A DNA stretch of 36,004 nucleotides from an uncultured Clostridium sp. (GTDB lineage Bacteria > Bacillota > Clostridia > TANB77 > CAG-508), in NCBI GenBank assembly GCA_946487895.1, contig CAMLUO010000009.1, positions 1 to 36,004 on the forward strand, given 5' to 3'. Every line of letters begins with the position of its first letter. Within the stretch, counting starts at the first letter, position 1. A program made the translations under genes and the position numbers. The notes beneath the pieces were generated by a model. It saw nothing but the letters and a program-made list of their open reading frames with translations. It was not told the origin of the DNA and did no database searches. Shown piece by piece: positions 17,677-26,318 of the stretch.

Positions 17677-17733
17677 ATGTATCTAATAAAACTTCATCAA
17701 AATTTTGAAAGGAGAATAAATCATGCGGATTGA
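17677..17733 (+). CDS. Possible 18-residue leader peptide
   Basis: ATG 17677 follows a good aaggag site. The ORF runs 18 codons to TGA 17733 and overlaps the start of the next small gene (17723) in another frame. It could couple translation of that gene. No known family; evidence is only the ribosome site and the overlap. Confidence 0.3.
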   Translation: MYLIKLHQNFERRINHAD

Positions 17734-17890
17734 TATGCCACAAAAAGCAAAAAAGAAAACAAAAGGAGTAATATATTCTCATGAAGAAATCAAAAAACAA
17801 ATAACACAATCGGAAAGTAATTTGAGAATAAGAATAAAACAAATAGAAAGAATTGAAAGAAATCGCAAACCAGATTTCAGACGAAGATGA
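17723..17890 (+). CDS. Small basic protein, 55 residues, unrecognised
   Basis: Small ORF with aaaggag about 6 bases before ATG 17723. The product begins MRIDMPQKAKKKTKGVIYS and is rich in Lys, Arg and Gln, with an amphipathic helical stretch (SNLRIRIKQIERIERN) and an RRR end. It has no membrane segment and few hydrophobics, which suggests a nucleic-acid or ribosome-associated role, but I do not recognise a family. A clean terminator hairpin follows 22 bases after the stop, supporting it as a real end-of-unit gene. Confidence 0.55.
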   Translation: MRIDMPQKAKKKTKGVIYSHEEIKKQITQSESNLRIRIKQIERIERNRKPDFRRR

Positions 17891-17912
17891 GCTAATTTAA
17901 TGGCTATCAATT

Positions 17913-17955
17913 AAGAACACATAAAATTGGATGTATTCATTTTTTATGTGTTCTT
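17913..17955. terminator. Strong, probably bidirectional terminator
   Basis: A perfect 14-bp stem (17913-17926 with 17942-17955) has A-run and T-run sides and a 15-base loop. It separates the larC/ABM/small-ORF group from yebC. Confidence 0.8.
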
Positions 17956-18134
17956 CTATTTACTACAAATTTAATATAATAATAAAAAGAAAGAAAAAAT
18001 TTGGATTTATCCTACAATTTACAAAAAATACTACACAAACCAAAAAAAGTATGATAAAATATTTTAGAATTAACAAACTAATAAATTTGCTAAAAACAAT
18101 ATAAATAAAAACAAAATAAAGGGAGGAATAAAAA

Positions 18135-18854
18135 ATGTCAGGACACAGTAAATGGCATAATATACAAGCCAAAAAAGGAAAAGCAGACGCAGCAAGAGGA
18201 AAAATATTTACAAAACTAGGAAGAGAATTATTAATAGCAGTAAAAGAAGGAGGACCAGATCCAGCAGGAAACTCAAAACTAAAAAATGTAATAGCAAAAT
18301 GTAAAGCAGCAAACATGCCAAACGACACAATAAATAACGCAATAAGAAAAGCATCAACAAGCAATGAAAACTATGAAGAAATTACATATGAAGGATATGG
18401 ACCAAATGGAGTGGCAGTAATTGTAGAAGCTGCAACAGATAATAAAAATAGAACAGCAGCAGACGTAAGACATGCATTTGACAAATCAGGAGGAAACTTA
18501 GGAACAACAGGATGCGTATCATATATGTTCAATAAAAAAGGAGTAATAGTAATAGAAAAAGCTTCAACAGACATGGACGAAGACGAATTAATGATGCTTG
18601 CATTAGACGCAGGAGCAGAAGATTTTGTTGCATCAGAAGAAATATATGAAATTACAACAGACCCAGCAGATTTTTCAGCAGTACGTGAAAAACTTGAAGA
18701 AGCAGGTTTTGAATTCTTAGAAGCGCAAGTACAAATGGTTCCAACAACAACAGTTAGCCTTGACGAAAAAGGTGCAGAAAAAATGGAAAGATTAATAGAA
18801 AGACTAGAAGACTTAGATGATGTTTCTAATATATATCATAACTGGGAAGAATAA
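18135..18854 (+). CDS. yebC: YebC/PmpR-family protein (TACO1-like)
   Basis: Highly conserved 239-residue protein, formerly called a transcriptional regulator; recent work on the family links it to translation, including relief of ribosome stalling at proline-rich stretches. The N-terminus [20 protein letters not shown] is diagnostic, followed by [29 protein letters not shown] and the [19 protein letters not shown] block. The C-terminal acidic segment [15 protein letters not shown] matches. A gggagg site precedes the ATG. An extracytoplasmic protein gene follows 21 bases downstream and may share the transcript. Confidence 0.96.
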   Translation: MSGHSKWHNIQAKKGKADAARGKIFTKLGRELLIAVKEGGPDPAGNSKLKNVIAKCKAANMPNDTINNAIRKASTSNENYEEITYEGYGPNGVAVIVEAATDNKNRTAADVRHAFDKSGGNLGTTGCVSYMFNKKGVIVIEKASTDMDEDELMMLALDAGAEDFVASEEIYEITTDPADFSAVREKLEEAGFEFLEAQVQMVPTTTVSLDEKGAEKMERLIERLEDLDDVSNIYHNWEE

Positions 18855-18875
18855 AATTCTGTGTTGGAGGTTATT

Positions 18876-20600
18876 ATGAATCAAAAGAAAAACAAAGAGA
18901 AAAAACAAAGTACAAGTAAAAATAAAGGATTGAAAATTGCAATAATAATTGTAATTTTTATATTAGTGCTAGGAATTACATTTAGTTGCTTATATTTCTT
19001 GACAGATTTATTTAAAAGTAATAAAGAACTATTTTTTAAATATACTGCACAGATAGTGCAGCAAGAAAATGGATTCATAGGTGATGGATTAAAACAATAT
19101 CTAGATAAAAAGCAAAATACTCCATATGAAGATAATGGAAATATAGATTTTGATATATCACTTCCAGATTTAGGACAAAATGATGACGCACTTGATAACT
19201 TCAATATAAGTTTTTCTGGAAAAATGAATAAACCAAATGCAAAAAATGAACAAAATATTAACTTGAACTATTCAAATGATGTTAAATTTCCGTTTTATTA
19301 TAGAAAATCAAATGATATGCAAGGAATACAATCAGAATATATAGGAAGCAAGTATATTGCAATTAGAGATGGACAAGAACTTCAAGGAGCAGATGACATA
19401 GATTTAAGTTTTGTTGATACAGTTGCAAGTTTGCAAAATATACAAATTCCTTATGACCAAATTCAAAGTTTAAAAACAACATATTTTGATAATATAATAA
19501 ATCAGATAGAAAATGGTAAGTTTTCTAAAATAAGTGAAGAAAATAAAGTTGGATACAGATTATCATTAACAGGTGATGAGTTAAAGAATGTATTGACACA
19601 AATTTTAGAAACATTAAAAGATGATGAAAACACACTAGACCAGTTAAATGCATTATTAGGCTTACAACAAAGTTCTTCAAAGATAAGAACAACAGATATT
19701 GATAATCTAATTGAGGATTTAAATAATACAGAAATTGGTGAAATAGAAATTACTGTATACAAAAATAATGGTAAAGTAAGTGGACTAGAAATAAAACAAG
19801 AATCATTAGAACTTTATTTAGAAAGAACAGAAAGTGAAGGACAAGAAACATATAATGCAACAATTAATTTATTAAATAATACAGATAAAAATTTAAATCT
19901 AGGATTAGTAGCTAGATTTAATGGCATAAATTCAAATAATGTAAATGAAAGTTATGAAATATCAGTACAAGGAAAAAATCAAAATGAAGATTTAAATTAT
20001 AAATATACAATAAATAATTCTGTACAATTTGCAGAAGCAGTTGATATTGAAGATTTTTCAGCACAAAATGCAGTAATACTTAATGACCAAGATGAAGAAT
20101 ATGTATCAGGCTTATTAAATGCAATTCAAGACAGATTAGTAGCTGTAAACCAAAATCAAATGGAACAATTGGGAGCAACAGCAGAACAGAACCCATTGTA
20201 CTTTGTACTACCAACACAGATATTATCAGATGTTTTAGGAATACAGTCAAGGAATCAACTTTCAGAAGTCGAAGCAACAGAATTTAATGAAAAATTCTAC
20301 TTATATGAGGGAACAAGTCAAAGAGGTGTTACTGTAAGAGGCTTATTATCAACTATAGCTTTAAATAATGGTTATGAAGATAGTAATTCAGAAAGTAATG
20401 AATCTGAAGAAACTGAAAATAATAGAAATAATAATCCTCAAATTACAGAAATTCATTTTGATGGTGAAGAATATGAAGCAACAGAACAGAATATTACATT
20501 AATTAAGAGTACAATAGAAACAGAGACTTTATATAGGGTAGAGTTTGAACTAGATTCCAATACAGGCTTAATATACAGAGTTGTTATAAATAAACAATAA
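18876..20600 (+). CDS. Membrane-anchored extracytoplasmic protein, unknown function
   Basis: A 574-residue protein with a lysine-rich cytoplasmic tail, one transmembrane helix (about residues 19-43, IAIIIVIFILVLGITFSCLYFL) and a large Asn/Gln/Glu-rich outer part. The topology suggests a surface domain anchored by its N-terminus, not a lipoprotein, because the cysteine is not in a lipobox. I do not recognise the family; large TM-anchored proteins of this kind are common in Clostridia. ATG 18876 is chosen because ttggagg lies 6-10 bases upstream; a GTG at 18861 would overlap that site. A terminator follows. Confidence 0.75.
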   Translation: MNQKKNKEKKQSTSKNKGLKIAIIIVIFILVLGITFSCLYFLTDLFKSNKELFFKYTAQIVQQENGFIGDGLKQYLDKKQNTPYEDNGNIDFDISLPDLGQNDDALDNFNISFSGKMNKPNAKNEQNINLNYSNDVKFPFYYRKSNDMQGIQSEYIGSKYIAIRDGQELQGADDIDLSFVDTVASLQNIQIPYDQIQSLKTTYFDNIINQIENGKFSKISEENKVGYRLSLTGDELKNVLTQILETLKDDENTLDQLNALLGLQQSSSKIRTTDIDNLIEDLNNTEIGEIEITVYKNNGKVSGLEIKQESLELYLERTESEGQETYNATINLLNNTDKNLNLGLVARFNGINSNNVNESYEISVQGKNQNEDLNYKYTINNSVQFAEAVDIEDFSAQNAVILNDQDEEYVSGLLNAIQDRLVAVNQNQMEQLGATAEQNPLYFVLPTQILSDVLGIQSRNQLSEVEATEFNEKFYLYEGTSQRGVTVRGLLSTIALNNGYEDSNSESNESEETENNRNNNPQITEIHFDGEEYEATEQNITLIKSTIETETLYRVEFELDSNTGLIYRVVINKQ

Positions 20601-20617
20601 AATAAGTTCTTAAAATG

Positions 20618-20655
20618 AAAAAGAAGCATATAATAAAATAAATATGCTTCTTTTT
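20618..20655 (+). terminator. Terminator after the 574-residue protein gene
   Basis: A perfect 14-bp stem (20618-20631 with 20642-20655) with A-rich left and T-rich right arms isolates the spoIIIA operon from upstream transcription. Confidence 0.8.
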
Positions 20656-20688
20656 ATTTGTCTAAAATTATAAAAGGAAGGGGTAAAA

Positions 20689-21559
20689 GTGCAAGATATA
20701 GATGAAATAATAAGATATTTTCCCAATCAATTATATCAATTACTAAAAAATGTATCACTTCAAAACCAAGCTATACAACCACAATTACAAGAAATAAGAA
20801 TTAGAGTTAATAGACCAATAATTTTAAAACTAAGACAAGCAGACATCTTAATAGATTATAAAATTTCACAAACAGAAATAATGCAAACATTAGAAAAATT
20901 ATGTGAAAATTCAATATATGCATACAAAAATCAAATTTGCAATGGATATTTAACTATCAAAGGCGGACATAGGATTGGTTTAACAGGAACAGCAGTAGTA
21001 GAAGATGGGAAAATTATAAACTTAAAATATATTACAAGTTTTAATTTCAGAATAGCAAGACAAATTTTAGGTTGTGGAAATAAATTTTTAGAAGAAATTA
21101 TCAATAAAGAAGAAAACACTATATACAATACACTAATTGTTTCTCCACCAGGAAAGGGAAAAACAACTGTATTAAGAGATGTAATAAGAAGAATCAGTAA
21201 TGGAATTGAAGAAATGAATTTCAATGGGAAAACTTGTGGAGTGGTGGATGAAAGAGGAGAAATTGCAGCGATATATAAAGGTATGCCACAAAATGACATA
21301 GGGATAAGAACAGATGTAATTGAGAATATATCAAAATCAAAGGGAATAAAAATGCTAATTCGTTCTATGTCACCAGAAGTAATAGCTTGTGATGAAATTG
21401 GTTCTAAAGAAGATATTGATGCCATTCGGCGAAGCTATGATTTCAGGAGTAAAGGGCGTTTTTACAATGCATGGAAAAGATATGAATGATATAAAACAAA
21501 ATAAATATATAAATAGTTTATTAGAAAATAAACAAATCGAAAAAATTATTTTTATATAA
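20689..21559 (+). CDS. spoIIIAA: Stage III sporulation protein AA (secretion-type ATPase), one-base frameshift near the C-terminus
   Basis: ATPase of the SpoIIIA-SpoIIQ channel, related to type II/IV secretion ATPases. GTG 20689 follows aaggaagggg. Seen: YKNQICNGYLTIKGGHRIGLTG, Walker A SPPGKGKTT (about residues 152-160), VDERGEIA, and ACDEIGSKEDIDAI. After ATT 21424-21426 the open frame yields an unrelated tail and stops at 21489. Dropping one base (for example C21427) gives GEAMISGVKGVFTMHG and continues to a stop at 21559, about 289 residues, matching the family's conserved end. So the DNA carries a one-base insertion, either a sequence error or a real mutation. A broken spoIIIAA would be expected to impair sporulation. 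Confidence 0.9.
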
Positions 21560-21649
21560 TTTACTTTTTAAGTTCTATTTAATTAAGTATATGCATAAAA
21601 TATTGTAAAAGTGAAATGGACAAGATAATTAAGAAAGGAAATTTAAGAC

Positions 21650-22162
21650 ATGGTGTTAGTTATAAAATATTTTATGCTATTTTTACTATTAGTAGCATGT
21701 ACTTTAATAGGAAGATTTTTATCAAAAAAATATGTATATAGATTAAATGAATTAGAAGAAATGAAAAATGCATTAAATATTTTTGAATCAAAAATAAAAT
21801 TTACATATGAACCAATACCGGAAATATTTGGAGAAATATCAAAAAATTCAAGTTCAAACATATCAAATATATTTAAAAAAGCAAAAGAAAAAATGAAAGA
21901 AAAAAATGCAAGTCAAGCATGGGAAGAAACAATAGATGAAAGTGATTGTAACTTTTCTAAAGAAGATAAACAAGTTTTAAAAACATTATCAAAATTGCTA
22001 GGACAAACAGATAGTGAAGGACAAATAAGTCAAATAGAAATAACACAAAATTTTTTAAATACACAAATTAAAGACGCTGAAGAAGAAAAAAGAAAAAATG
22101 AAAAATTATATTCAAAATTAGGGACAACCATAGGGTTAGCAATTGTGATAATTTTAGCTTAA
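21650..22162 (+). CDS. spoIIIAB: Stage III sporulation protein AB
   Basis: 170-residue membrane protein of the SpoIIIA channel, related to GspF-like type II secretion platform proteins. An N-terminal transmembrane helix (about 5-22, YFMLFLLLVACTLIGRFLS) is followed by a helical cytoplasmic part with the conserved LNELEEMKNALNIFESKIKFTYEPIPEIF block. A C-terminal helix LGTTIGLAIVIILA ends at the membrane, as in other SpoIIIAB. ATG 21650 follows aaaggaa. It lies second in the spoIIIA order. Confidence 0.95.
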   Translation: MVLVIKYFMLFLLLVACTLIGRFLSKKYVYRLNELEEMKNALNIFESKIKFTYEPIPEIFGEISKNSSSNISNIFKKAKEKMKEKNASQAWEETIDESDCNFSKEDKQVLKTLSKLLGQTDSEGQISQIEITQNFLNTQIKDAEEEKRKNEKLYSKLGTTIGLAIVIILA

Positions 22163-22241
22163 TGCAACAAAGCTCTGAAATTATAAATAATTTGATAACA
22201 ATTGTTTGAAAAATAAAGATAAATAAAAAGGAATGTTAAAG

Positions 22242-22436
22242 ATGGATATTAATTTATTATTTAAAATAGCTGCAATAGGAATACTTGTAGCAGTTTTACA
22301 TCAAGTATTAGTAAGAGCAGGAAGAGAGGACCAAGCGATGATGACAACACTTGCAGGTTTAGTAATTGTATTAACAATGGTTATAAAAGAAATAAGTGGA
22401 TTATTTGACACAGTAAGAACAATTTTCAACCTTTAG
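22242..22436 (+). CDS. spoIIIAC: Stage III sporulation protein AC
   Basis: 64-residue membrane protein of the mother-cell channel, very conserved in spore formers. The sequence MDINLLFKIAAIGILVAVL, then VRAGREDQAMMTTLAGLVIV and a C-terminal FDTVRTIFNL, matches the family start to end. Two transmembrane helices. ATG 22242 is preferred over an in-frame ATG at 22233 because aaaagga lies 9 bases upstream of the former and the family begins with MD(V/I)N. Its stop codon is inside the first base positions of a REP-like repeat. Confidence 0.95.
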   Translation: MDINLLFKIAAIGILVAVLHQVLVRAGREDQAMMTTLAGLVIVLTMVIKEISGLFDTVRTIFNL

Positions 22437-22485
22437 GGACATGTCAAATTGAACAATTTTTGCGTATTAGGGACAGACCTTGAAA
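22433..22485. repeat. REP-like intercistronic element, spoIIIAC-AD gap
   Basis: Two ttagggac motifs (22433-22440 and 22467-22474) bracket an AT-rich middle; the second continues as ttagggacagaccttgaaa. The same 19-base string with one change is at 30892-30910, and its core in reverse is near 26646-26660. Confidence 0.65.
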
Positions 22486-22521
22486 TATAGAAAAATTCAT
22501 TGCTTTTTTAGGGAGAATGAA

Positions 22522-22908
22522 ATGATTATTAAAATAATAGGAATTGGTTTAGTTGCGCTTATCATAATAATTTTATTAAAACAATATAAACCTGAATTTG
22601 CAATATATATAAGTTTACTAGTAGGAGTTTTAATATTGTTATTAGTAATGGACCAACTAACGCAAGTTACATCACTATTACAATCTTTAGCATCAAAAGC
22701 ATCAATAAATAGTACATTTTTAGCAATATTATTAAAAATTACAGGAATAGCATTTTTAGCAGAATTTGCAGTTAGTGTATGCAAAGACGCAGGAGAAGGT
22801 GCAATAGCAAGTAAAATCGAAATAGGAAGTAAAATCATAATAATTGCAATGTCAATACCAATAATATCAAGCCTGCTAGAAATAATATTAAAAATACTAC
22901 CTACATAA
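22522..22908 (+). CDS. spoIIIAD: Stage III sporulation protein AD
   Basis: 128-residue channel membrane protein, family length about 130. Begins MIIKIIGIGLVALIIIILLKQYKPEFA with a first transmembrane helix, then MDQLTQVTSLLQSLASKA and the conserved ITGIAFLAEFAVSVCKDAGEGAIASKIEI block, which is close to diagnostic, and ends IISSLLEIILKILP. ATG 22522 sits behind agggaga; a longer reading from TTG 22480 would begin inside the repeat element. Two or three further helices are expected. Confidence 0.95.
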   Translation: MIIKIIGIGLVALIIIILLKQYKPEFAIYISLLVGVLILLLVMDQLTQVTSLLQSLASKASINSTFLAILLKITGIAFLAEFAVSVCKDAGEGAIASKIEIGSKIIIIAMSIPIISSLLEIILKILPT

Positions 22909-22938
22909 GTGTCCATTTGGGGACGTTTCCATTTGGAC
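22909..22938. repeat. Short REP-like element, spoIIIAD-AE gap
   Basis: Contains tccatttgg twice (22912-22920 and 22928-22936) around ggggacgttt, with gtcc/ggac ends. The ggggacgt core is shared with 26582-26589. It ends just before the spoIIIAE ribosome site. Confidence 0.6.
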
Positions 22939-22952
22939 AAAAGGAGTTACAA

Positions 22953-24140
22953 ATGAAAAGATTTATAATAAAATTAATTTTTTTAACATTAATATGTATT
23001 GTAATTCCTGAAACTCTAGTAATTGCAACCGAAACATCAAACACAAGCAATACAAATAGTACGCAGGAGGCAATACAAGAACAGCAAGAAGAATTTGGAA
23101 TACAAGACTTTATAAAGAACTCGAAAGAATATGCATCAGGAGAATTTTTTGAAAATATTGATATAGGCGAAATATTAAATCAAGCAATACAAGGGAATAT
23201 TGATAATAACAGTATATTAAAAGCTATACTTAATTTATTAGGAATAGAAATATTTGACAGCATAAAGGCTATAGTTAGCATTTTAGTTATTATAGTAATA
23301 CATAGCTTGTTAAAATCAATAAGTGAAAGCCTTGAAAATGACGGTATTGCAAAACTTATATATTATGTCCAATATATATTGATTGTGACAATTGTAATGT
23401 CGAATTTTTCAGAAATAATAACAATGGTAAAACAAACAACAACAGATTTAGTAGCTTTTATGAATATGCTAGTTCCACTTTTGATTACTCTCATGATGTA
23501 TACAGGGAGTATTGCAACAAGTGGAATAATAGAACCAATCATATTATTTATGATTAATTTTATAGGAAATATCATACAAACAATAATATTACCACTTGTA
23601 CTAATATTTACAAGTTTAGTTATTTTATCAAAACTAACTGACAAAATACAAATAAGCAAATTATCAAAATTCTTAAAATCAGGAATAGTGTGGTTCTTAG
23701 GAATTATTTTAACAATATTTGTTGGAGTAGTTTCCTTAGAAGGAACAATGTCAAGCAGTGTAGATGGAATTACAGCCAAAACTACAAAAGCAATAGTGAG
23801 TTCAGCAGTACCTGTTGTTGGAAAAATATTAGGTGATGCAGTAGATACGGTTTTGGGAGGAGGAATAATTCTAAAAAATGCAATTGGTTTTGTGGGAGTA
23901 ATTATTGTACTTGGTATGTGTATAGCACCTATTTTTAAATTGGCAATACTTTGTATAACATATAAGTTCCTGGCGACAATTACAGAACCTATTGCAGATT
24001 CGAAGATAACAGGACTATTAGAACAAATTGGAGATATTTTTAAAATACTTTTGGCTATTTTATGTTCGATTTCTTTCATGTTGATTATTGGGACGGCTTT
24101 AGTTTTGAAGATTTCTAATAGTGGCATGATGTATAGATAA
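22953..24140 (+). CDS. spoIIIAE: Stage III sporulation protein AE
   Basis: 395-residue polytopic membrane protein of the SpoIIIA complex (family about 400). A signal-like helix (KRFIIKLIFLTLICIVIPETLVIA) precedes a Thr/Asn/Glu-rich external stretch. It is followed by many hydrophobic helices and the conserved blocks VSLEGTMSSSVDGITAKTTKAIVSSAVPVVGKILGDAVDTVLGG and LLEQIGDIFKILLAILCSISFM, typical for SpoIIIAE. ATG 22953 follows aaaggag by 7 bases; upstream in-frame codons lie in the repeat. Spacing to spoIIIAF is 13 bases. Confidence 0.95.
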   Translation: MKRFIIKLIFLTLICIVIPETLVIATETSNTSNTNSTQEAIQEQQEEFGIQDFIKNSKEYASGEFFENIDIGEILNQAIQGNIDNNSILKAILNLLGIEIFDSIKAIVSILVIIVIHSLLKSISESLENDGIAKLIYYVQYILIVTIVMSNFSEIITMVKQTTTDLVAFMNMLVPLLITLMMYTGSIATSGIIEPIILFMINFIGNIIQTIILPLVLIFTSLVILSKLTDKIQISKLSKFLKSGIVWFLGIILTIFVGVVSLEGTMSSSVDGITAKTTKAIVSSAVPVVGKILGDAVDTVLGGGIILKNAIGFVGVIIVLGMCIAPIFKLAILCITYKFLATITEPIADSKITGLLEQIGDIFKILLAILCSISFMLIIGTALVLKISNSGMMYR

Positions 24141-24153
24141 GAAAGGTTAAAAA

Positions 24154-24840
24154 ATGATAGAATTTATTAGTTCTTGGGCAAAAAGTTTGGGACTAGCAAT
24201 AGTTATAGTTTCTATCCTAGAAATGTTGCTACCGAACAATAAAAATAAAAAATACATAAGGATGGTGATGGGAATTTATATATTATTTAATATAGTATCA
24301 CCATTTATAAATAATAAAGATATATTTAATATAGAAGATATAGATTTAGAAAAATATGCAATGGAGCATGAAACGTCATCACAATTACAGTCAGAAGAAG
24401 TTGACCAAACTTCAATGAATAAAAGAATCGAAGAGTTATATATTGAAGAATTAGAAAAAGATATAACTCAAAAATTAGAAGAACAAGGATACAAAGTAGA
24501 AAGTTGCAAAGTAAAAGCTACTATCTCAGATGAAGAAAATGAATCAGGAATAGAAGAAATTAAAATTAAAGTTAAGAAATCAGAAAATAATGAAGAAGAA
24601 TCCTCGAATAATGAAAATTCAGAAGGAAACCTAGAAAACAAAATAGTTACTGAAATACAAAAGATTAAAAAAATAGATACAAGTATTAATAATGAAACTT
24701 CGAATAAAGGTGCTACAACTGATACCAACAATGAAGATAATGGAAATAGTAGCAATGTATCAAAAACAGACATTCAAAATATAAAAAAATTCTTAATTGA
24801 AGAATATGAGGTGAATGAGAAATGTTTAAAGATAAATTAA
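24154..24840 (+). CDS. spoIIIAF: Stage III sporulation protein AF
   Basis: 228-residue protein with two N-terminal transmembrane helices (about 10-27 and 36-52) in the conserved FISSWAKSLGLAIVIVSILEMLLPNNKNKKYIRMVMG segment. It is followed by a soluble domain with a ring-building-motif-like stretch (ITQKLEEQGYKVESCKVKATISDEE). A long Asn/Ser/Thr/Glu-rich insert (about 145-205) makes it somewhat longer than usual. It ends with IQNIKKFLIEEYEVNEKCLKI. It overlaps spoIIIAG by 19 bases, indicating coupling. Confidence 0.93.
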   Translation: MIEFISSWAKSLGLAIVIVSILEMLLPNNKNKKYIRMVMGIYILFNIVSPFINNKDIFNIEDIDLEKYAMEHETSSQLQSEEVDQTSMNKRIEELYIEELEKDITQKLEEQGYKVESCKVKATISDEENESGIEEIKIKVKKSENNEEESSNNENSEGNLENKIVTEIQKIKKIDTSINNETSNKGATTDTNNEDNGNSSNVSKTDIQNIKKFLIEEYEVNEKCLKIN

Positions 24841-25454
24841 ATAAGTTTCTAGGTAAAGATGAAAATACAGGAGAAAACAATAATAAGAAAAAAATAGAAA
24901 ATCTAGTTTTCTTAATTGTTTTGGTAATTATTACAGTTGTAATCATAAATATAATATGGAATGGAGATAAAACAACTAATAAAGAACAATCGAATAATGA
25001 TACATCTAAGCAATTAGCTACAACGAATAATCAAACGATAAATCAAAATCAAACTCAAGGAACAAGTGAGACAGATTTAGAAACAAGACTAGAAGAAATT
25101 TTATCACAAATACAAGGAGTAGGAGAAGTTAAAGTTCTCTTAAATTATTCTGAATCAAGTGAAGTAGTAGCAATGTATAATGAAACTTCAAGAACTAGTA
25201 ACACAGAAGAAACGGATACAGAGGGCGGAACAAGAACAATCCAAGAAACAGATACACAAAAAGATATAATATATCAAGAAGAAGATGGACAAAAAACACC
25301 AATAACACAAAAAATAGTGCAACCAAAAATAGAAGGAGCGATAATAACTGCAAAAGGAGCGAATCAGGCAAATGTAAAGACTAATATTATTCAAGCAGTA
25401 GAGGCAGTAACAGGTTTGGCAACACACAAAATTCAAGTTTTTGAAATGGATTAG
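24822..25454 (+). CDS. spoIIIAG: Stage III sporulation protein AG
   Basis: 210-residue ring-forming component of the channel in the intermembrane space. A transmembrane helix (about 27-47, NLVFLIVLVIITVVIINIIW) is followed by a Gln/Asn/Thr-rich linker. The ring-building domain follows, starting LETRLEEILSQIQGVGEVKVLLNYSES and ending ITAKGANQANVKTNIIQAVEAVTGLATHKIQVFEMD, the standard SpoIIIAG end. It begins within spoIIIAF behind gaggtga. An 86-base gap with a structured repeat separates it from spoIIIAH. Confidence 0.95.
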   Translation: MFKDKLNKFLGKDENTGENNNKKKIENLVFLIVLVIITVVIINIIWNGDKTTNKEQSNNDTSKQLATTNNQTINQNQTQGTSETDLETRLEEILSQIQGVGEVKVLLNYSESSEVVAMYNETSRTSNTEETDTEGGTRTIQETDTQKDIIYQEEDGQKTPITQKIVQPKIEGAIITAKGANQANVKTNIIQAVEAVTGLATHKIQVFEMD

Positions 25455-25462
25455 TAATAAAG

Positions 25463-25534
25463 GTGGCGTCCCATTTATGAGCAAAAATGGTCACTTCGAA
25501 CCTGTCCCCAAAGTGACCACAACACAAAAAGGAG
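25463..25534 (+). repeat. Structured repeat copy 1, before the spoIIIAH ribosome site
   Basis: Starts gtggcgtccc and has a 9-bp stem tggtcactt/aagtgacca (25488-25496 with 25511-25519) around a cgaacctgtcccc-type loop, ending in aaaaaggagg. Copy 2 is at 32966-33034. Confidence 0.75.
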
Positions 25535-25540
25535 GAAATT

Positions 25541-26239
25541 ATGAAATTATTAAAGAAAAATCAAATTGTTATTTATGTAATTGCACTAATGTTAATGGCA
25601 GTTGCTTATTTAAACTATACAACAAATACTGCAGAACAATCGGTTGAAGCAAGTTTGCAAATGGGAGCAAGAGATGATTCAAATACTGCAAATATTGGAG
25701 ATGCAACATTAGTAAGTAGTAATGATGTTTTATCTAATAGCGATACTGTTAATGAATCTTCAGGTAATGGTAATACTATTAATAATACAGAAAATTCAAA
25801 TACTATAAATAATGAAAGTATTACAAATACCACAAATGATAATTCTGATAGCAACAATGAAACTACACAGACGAATGCTCAAACAAGTACAGATGATGAC
25901 TATTTTACGAAGTCAAAATTAGAAAGGGATACAATGTATTCTCAAATGTTAGAAAGTTATGAAAATATATTAAATAGTACAAATAGCTTAGAAACACAGA
26001 AACAATCAGCAACTGATGAAATTAAAAAAATAAATGATACTAAAAATAGTATTATGATTTGTGAAAACTTAATTCAAACTAAAGGTTTTGAAAATAGTAT
26101 AATCTTTGTAAATGGGGATAGCATTAGTGTTATTATAAAAAGTGATGAGCTAACTCAAGAAGAAGTTGCACAAATACAAAATATAATTTCTAGAGAGATG
26201 AATGCGGAGATTGAAAATATACATATTTCTACTAAATAA
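25541..26239 (+). CDS. spoIIIAH: Stage III sporulation protein AH
   Basis: 232-residue mother-cell partner of forespore SpoIIQ. An N-terminal helix (KLLKKNQIVIYVIALMLMAVAYLNY) anchors it, followed by a long Asn/Ser/Thr-rich linker (about 40-118). The conserved YscJ/FliF-like domain then begins with YFTKSKLERDTMYSQMLESYENIL and continues through SATDEIKKI, ENLIQTKGFENSIIFVNGDSISVIIKSDELTQEEVAQIQNIISRE. ATG 25541 has aaaggagg 6 bases upstream. Last gene of the operon; a convergent regulator gene follows. Confidence 0.95.
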   Translation: MKLLKKNQIVIYVIALMLMAVAYLNYTTNTAEQSVEASLQMGARDDSNTANIGDATLVSSNDVLSNSDTVNESSGNGNTINNTENSNTINNESITNTTNDNSDSNNETTQTNAQTSTDDDYFTKSKLERDTMYSQMLESYENILNSTNSLETQKQSATDEIKKINDTKNSIMICENLIQTKGFENSIIFVNGDSISVIIKSDELTQEEVAQIQNIISREMNAEIENIHISTK

Positions 26240-26283
26240 GAATATTAGATGTTCACTAACATATAGTATAAGAACAAAATGCA

Positions 26284-26318
26284 AAATGACAGAAATTATG
26301 CGATTTTTTCTGTCATTT
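26284..26318 (-). terminator. Terminator overlapping the end of the Xre gene
   Basis: A 12-bp stem (26284-26295 with 26307-26318). Read on the - strand it is followed by ttttgcattttgtt, so it fits termination of the Xre transcript; it may also slow spoIIIA transcription. Confidence 0.6.

Noticed and set aside
20627..20634. Sigma-E -10 element (catataat) for the spoIIIA operon
   Set aside because: It lies inside the stem of the upstream terminator and no fitting -35 is present at the right distance.
23363..24127. A 254-codon open frame on the - strand inside spoIIIAE
   Set aside because: It has no ribosome site, and its hydrophobic, Ile/Val/Ser-rich product is what the complement of an AT-rich membrane gene gives; spoIIIAE on the + strand is clearly real.
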